DNA of 64,000 bases from Leptoclinus maculatus (Eukaryota > Chordata > Actinopteri > Perciformes > Stichaeidae), in the NCBI GenBank assembly GCA_032191485.1, contig JAVDOI010000007.1, positions 24,671,887-24,735,886 of the forward strand, in the 5' to 3' direction. The notes under the pieces are model-generated. The model did not search any database. It saw nothing but the letters and a program-made list of their open reading frames with translations, and was not told the DNA's origin. Positions 61,630-64,000 of the stretch are shown here, in pieces (within the stretch, counting starts at the first letter, position 1; every line of letters starts with the position of its first letter). Made by a program: the position numbers and the translations under genes.

Positions 61630-62015
61630 CCGTCCCTCCAGGTCTTGTTCGCTTCAAGGACCCTGAAGCGAAACAAGACAGATTGCAGCCGACCCCTCTC
61701 ACCCTGGAACGTGAACTGTTCGCGCCCCTTCCATCTGGCAGGAGGCTGAGGTCCATCAGGACCAAGACCTCGCGCCACATCAGCAGTTTTTTCCCCGTCT
61801 TCAGTCGGGTTCATCAATAAAGCCCGGGACCCCCCACTGACACTGACTCTGTCATCCCCAGGTCATCCTACCGGTCACTCCCCTGCACATCCCTTCTATG
61901 TTTCTTTATTTAAATACACATTACACTTACATTATACTTGTTTAAAGTCCTGGTATCTGTTTGTTTATGCACTCTATTTTATATTTTAGCAAATAAACGC
62001 TTCTGATTCTGATTA
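61630..62015 (+). mobile_element. LINE 3' end (L2/CR1-like), truncated and degraded
   Basis: One frame reads FAPLPSGRRLRSIRTKTSRH and ISSFFPVFSRVHQ followed by a stop, the recognisable C-terminal tail of a fish non-LTR reverse-transcriptase ORF. Just upstream the matching ADPSHPG piece is out of frame, so the copy is broken. It is followed by a 3' UTR ending in AATAAACGC and a TTCTGATTCTGATT tail. The 5' end is cut off, as usual for LINE insertions. Confidence 0.7.
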
Positions 62016-63088
62016 ATTCGAGCCACTGGGGGAACCAGCCCTCCTCTCTGGTACGGGGCCTACGTGAGGCATCACACCCACAATAGTGACTCACGGGTCA
62101 GGGGGCGAGAAGAGGCCACAGAAAGGTGCAGGTGTATGAGATTAGATTATATTCAAGAGAATTATTGTATCATAGATAGAAGTGAAATGTGTCAAAATAA
62201 CTGCCATAGCATGTCCTTAAAACCCGGTAAATCCCAAAAAAGTAAAAGAAAAGCCTATTTAAGGTTCATATACTGTATATTATATAAGTCAAATAAATAA
62301 TCTAGACACTGAACTGTGCAGCTCTGCTGCCCCCACGTGGTCAGAACGGTTTGCTGTTCATTTGTATTTGTTATGGTGACATAACAGCAGAAGCAGCTCC
62401 AGTGGAAGCTTTTCATCCTCCTGATTATTTACACGTGTCTTCTTCTATCTGTCAAAATACAAAAAGATATTAAATCTAAATTATTATTATTATTTCTTCA
62501 ACAGCCACAGATCTCCTGGTGAACAAGATGCATTTGGAGGAATTAGGTGTTGGAGATGATTTAACACTAACGTTCAATAAGCTTCAAACCTCGATTATTG
62601 TGCTGAAAAAGAGGAAAACAAGATATTTACACAGGACACAGGACAATCACCTTAGTTCAGCGGATTGAAACCCTGTAATCCAATCCACTAAGCTGCTGTT
62701 GGGGGGATTCCTCTCTGTGATCCGGCTGATGGACCGTCTTCTGTCTTACAGAGGAACTGAGCTTCTGTTTGCAAAGCTCTACATTTAAGTTTCTCAACTT
62801 CCCGAGAAGATCCGGGGAAAATCTGTACGAGGAGGCATTAAACCTGCTGTTGTTTTACCAGAAAACAACAAAGATCCTGGTCGTTGTTGTTGTTGTTCAG
62901 AAACTAAGAGTGGTGCATTCAGGAGTTCATGTGGTGGGGATGTGAAGGTATTTCATCAGTTCATCAGATTATAATGACGAGGTTTCTCGGCCCAGAGAGG
63001 AATGTGCCGTCATCCTCTAAATGGAGTTGTCATGTGACATCGCTGCAATGTTCAGATGGTGTGTCAACCCTCACATCATCACTGGGAC
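62016..63088. other. Intergenic sequence, nothing recognised
   Basis: AT-rich with short trinucleotide runs (GTT near 62883-62895). No conserved ORF, RNA gene or clear repeat. Confidence 0.55.
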
Positions 63089-63330
63089 TGTAACTAAGTA
63101 CTTATACTCAAGTACTCCAGGTACTACTTAGGTTTAATGCTACTTTATACTCCACTACACCTGAGAGGGAAAGGTTGTACTTTTTACTTCATTTATTTGG
63201 TCCATGTTGATTATAATACGTCTGTTCCTTTACTTAAGTTAGATTTGAAATGAATGACTTTTACTTGTAATGGAGTATTTTAAATCATGGTATTGGTAGT
63301 TTTACTGCAGTATGAAGACCTGAGTACTTC
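63089..63330 (+). repeat. Dispersed teleost repeat (ACTCAAGTA-rich family)
   Basis: GTAACTAAGTACTTATACTC, TACTTTATACTCCACTACAC and AGAGGGAAAGGTTGTACTTT match the family seen at 13424-13755, here with a different part preserved. Confidence 0.6.
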
Positions 63331-64000
63331 CTCCACCGCTGTCCACGCTGATGTTTTTCATCAAACAGCTTCATATCCATCATATCCATGAAATTGTTGA
63401 AGCTCAAAGGCCAGCAGACAGCGGTCCAGTCCTCAGTCTGTGAACTGGTTACGCTTCATTATGTTCACCACCAGCTGTGAGTGAAGCCCCTCATGTGTTC
63501 ACCACCATTAAGACTCAGTATAGTGAATAATATATGTGAAAGGTAGCCGTTAACCCACGTCTTAGTCATTTCAACATGGAGGCCCTTGTTGCTGCACCTT
63601 CTTTAAAAGCTCTCTCTGAATAATTTGCTCCGTATTTCATACTTTCCAAATCCTTTGCCGTCAGTTTCACAGGAAAAGAAATCCACCACATGCTCACTGT
63701 GAGAGCAATCTGGTGCAGCGAGTTGAGTCGTGCTTTGCCAAGACTGGAAGATATTGTCTGTGTGGCTCGACGCAGAACAAAGGAACTCCGTGACATTTGA
63801 TTAATAGTGCTCAATAACTCAGATAACTCACTGACCTGGTTGTGAACAGTTCCTCTTTTCTGTCCACACACTGATGTACTGAAGTAGTTCTCAGATAAAC
63901 TGTTTGAACATCTCAGAACCTCTCATCACCACACAACTGTCTGTGTGGATCGATACGCCGACAGACCAACAGGTTCAATCACACAGACAGCTAAAAGAAC
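63331..64000. other. Right-edge intergenic sequence
   Basis: A 101-codon minus-strand ORF (63871-63566) starts MCGQKRGTVHNQ and is open, but I recognise no family or splice context. It could be part of a gene, a pseudogene or chance. Confidence 0.4.

Overview
The window is nuclear DNA of a ray-finned (most likely percomorph) teleost. The genes are split into many short GT-AG exons, introns and flanks are rich in CA/GT and GATA microsatellites and poly-C runs, and there are LINE 3' tails and MITE-like repeats of kinds common in fish. The proteins align with vertebrate families along their whole length.

Layout, left to right. (1) 772-958 (-): first coding exon of a patatin-like lipase of the PNPLA2/PNPLA3 type; the rest lies off the left edge. 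(2) 1250-5715 (+): a complete 7-exon, 310-residue 2-oxoglutarate/Fe(II) dioxygenase of the isopenicillin-N-synthase-like group, with a large palindromic MITE in its last intron. It is head-to-head with the lipase across a 291-bp gap holding a GTCACGTGAC E-box. (3) 7001-11967 (-): nucleobindin-2 (nucb2, nesfatin-1 precursor), 12 coding exons, 441 residues, with a CCAAT/GC-box promoter near 12.6-12.7 kb. (4) 18436-47800 (+): class II PI3-kinase C2-alpha (pik3c2a), 32 coding exons, 1723 residues, with a 9.1-kb first coding intron. (5) 50516-53890 (+): ribosomal protein S13 (rps13), 6 exons, 151 residues, with two near-identical H/ACA snoRNA candidates in introns 3 and 5. (6) 54641-57657 (+): a GADD34-type eIF2-alpha phosphatase targeting subunit (ppp1r15a-like), 3 coding exons, 555 residues, preceded by two upstream ORFs. 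(7) 58.3-64 kb: no gene recognised; microsatellites, a LINE 3' end and a dispersed repeat.

The order nucb2 (-) / pik3c2a (+) / rps13 (+) matches the mammalian NUCB2-PIK3C2A-RPS13 block on human 11p15. The added ppp1r15a-like gene links this block to two other human regions, 19q13 (PPP1R15A near NUCB1) and 1q32 (PPP1R15B near PIK3C2B), so the window may keep an arrangement close to that before the vertebrate genome duplications.

The strongest unusual signals are four. Intron 19 of pik3c2a begins with an (AC)n tract at its donor and ends with a (GT)n tract in place of a polypyrimidine tract, so the intron ends could pair as RNA. The twin intronic snoRNA candidates in rps13 differ only at positions that keep the fold. 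The ppp1r15a-like leader carries uORFs next to bZIP-type promoter sites. The dioxygenase intron contains a nested palindromic MITE. Exon borders were read by eye from splice consensus, reading phase and remembered family alignments; no alignment or transcript data were available.
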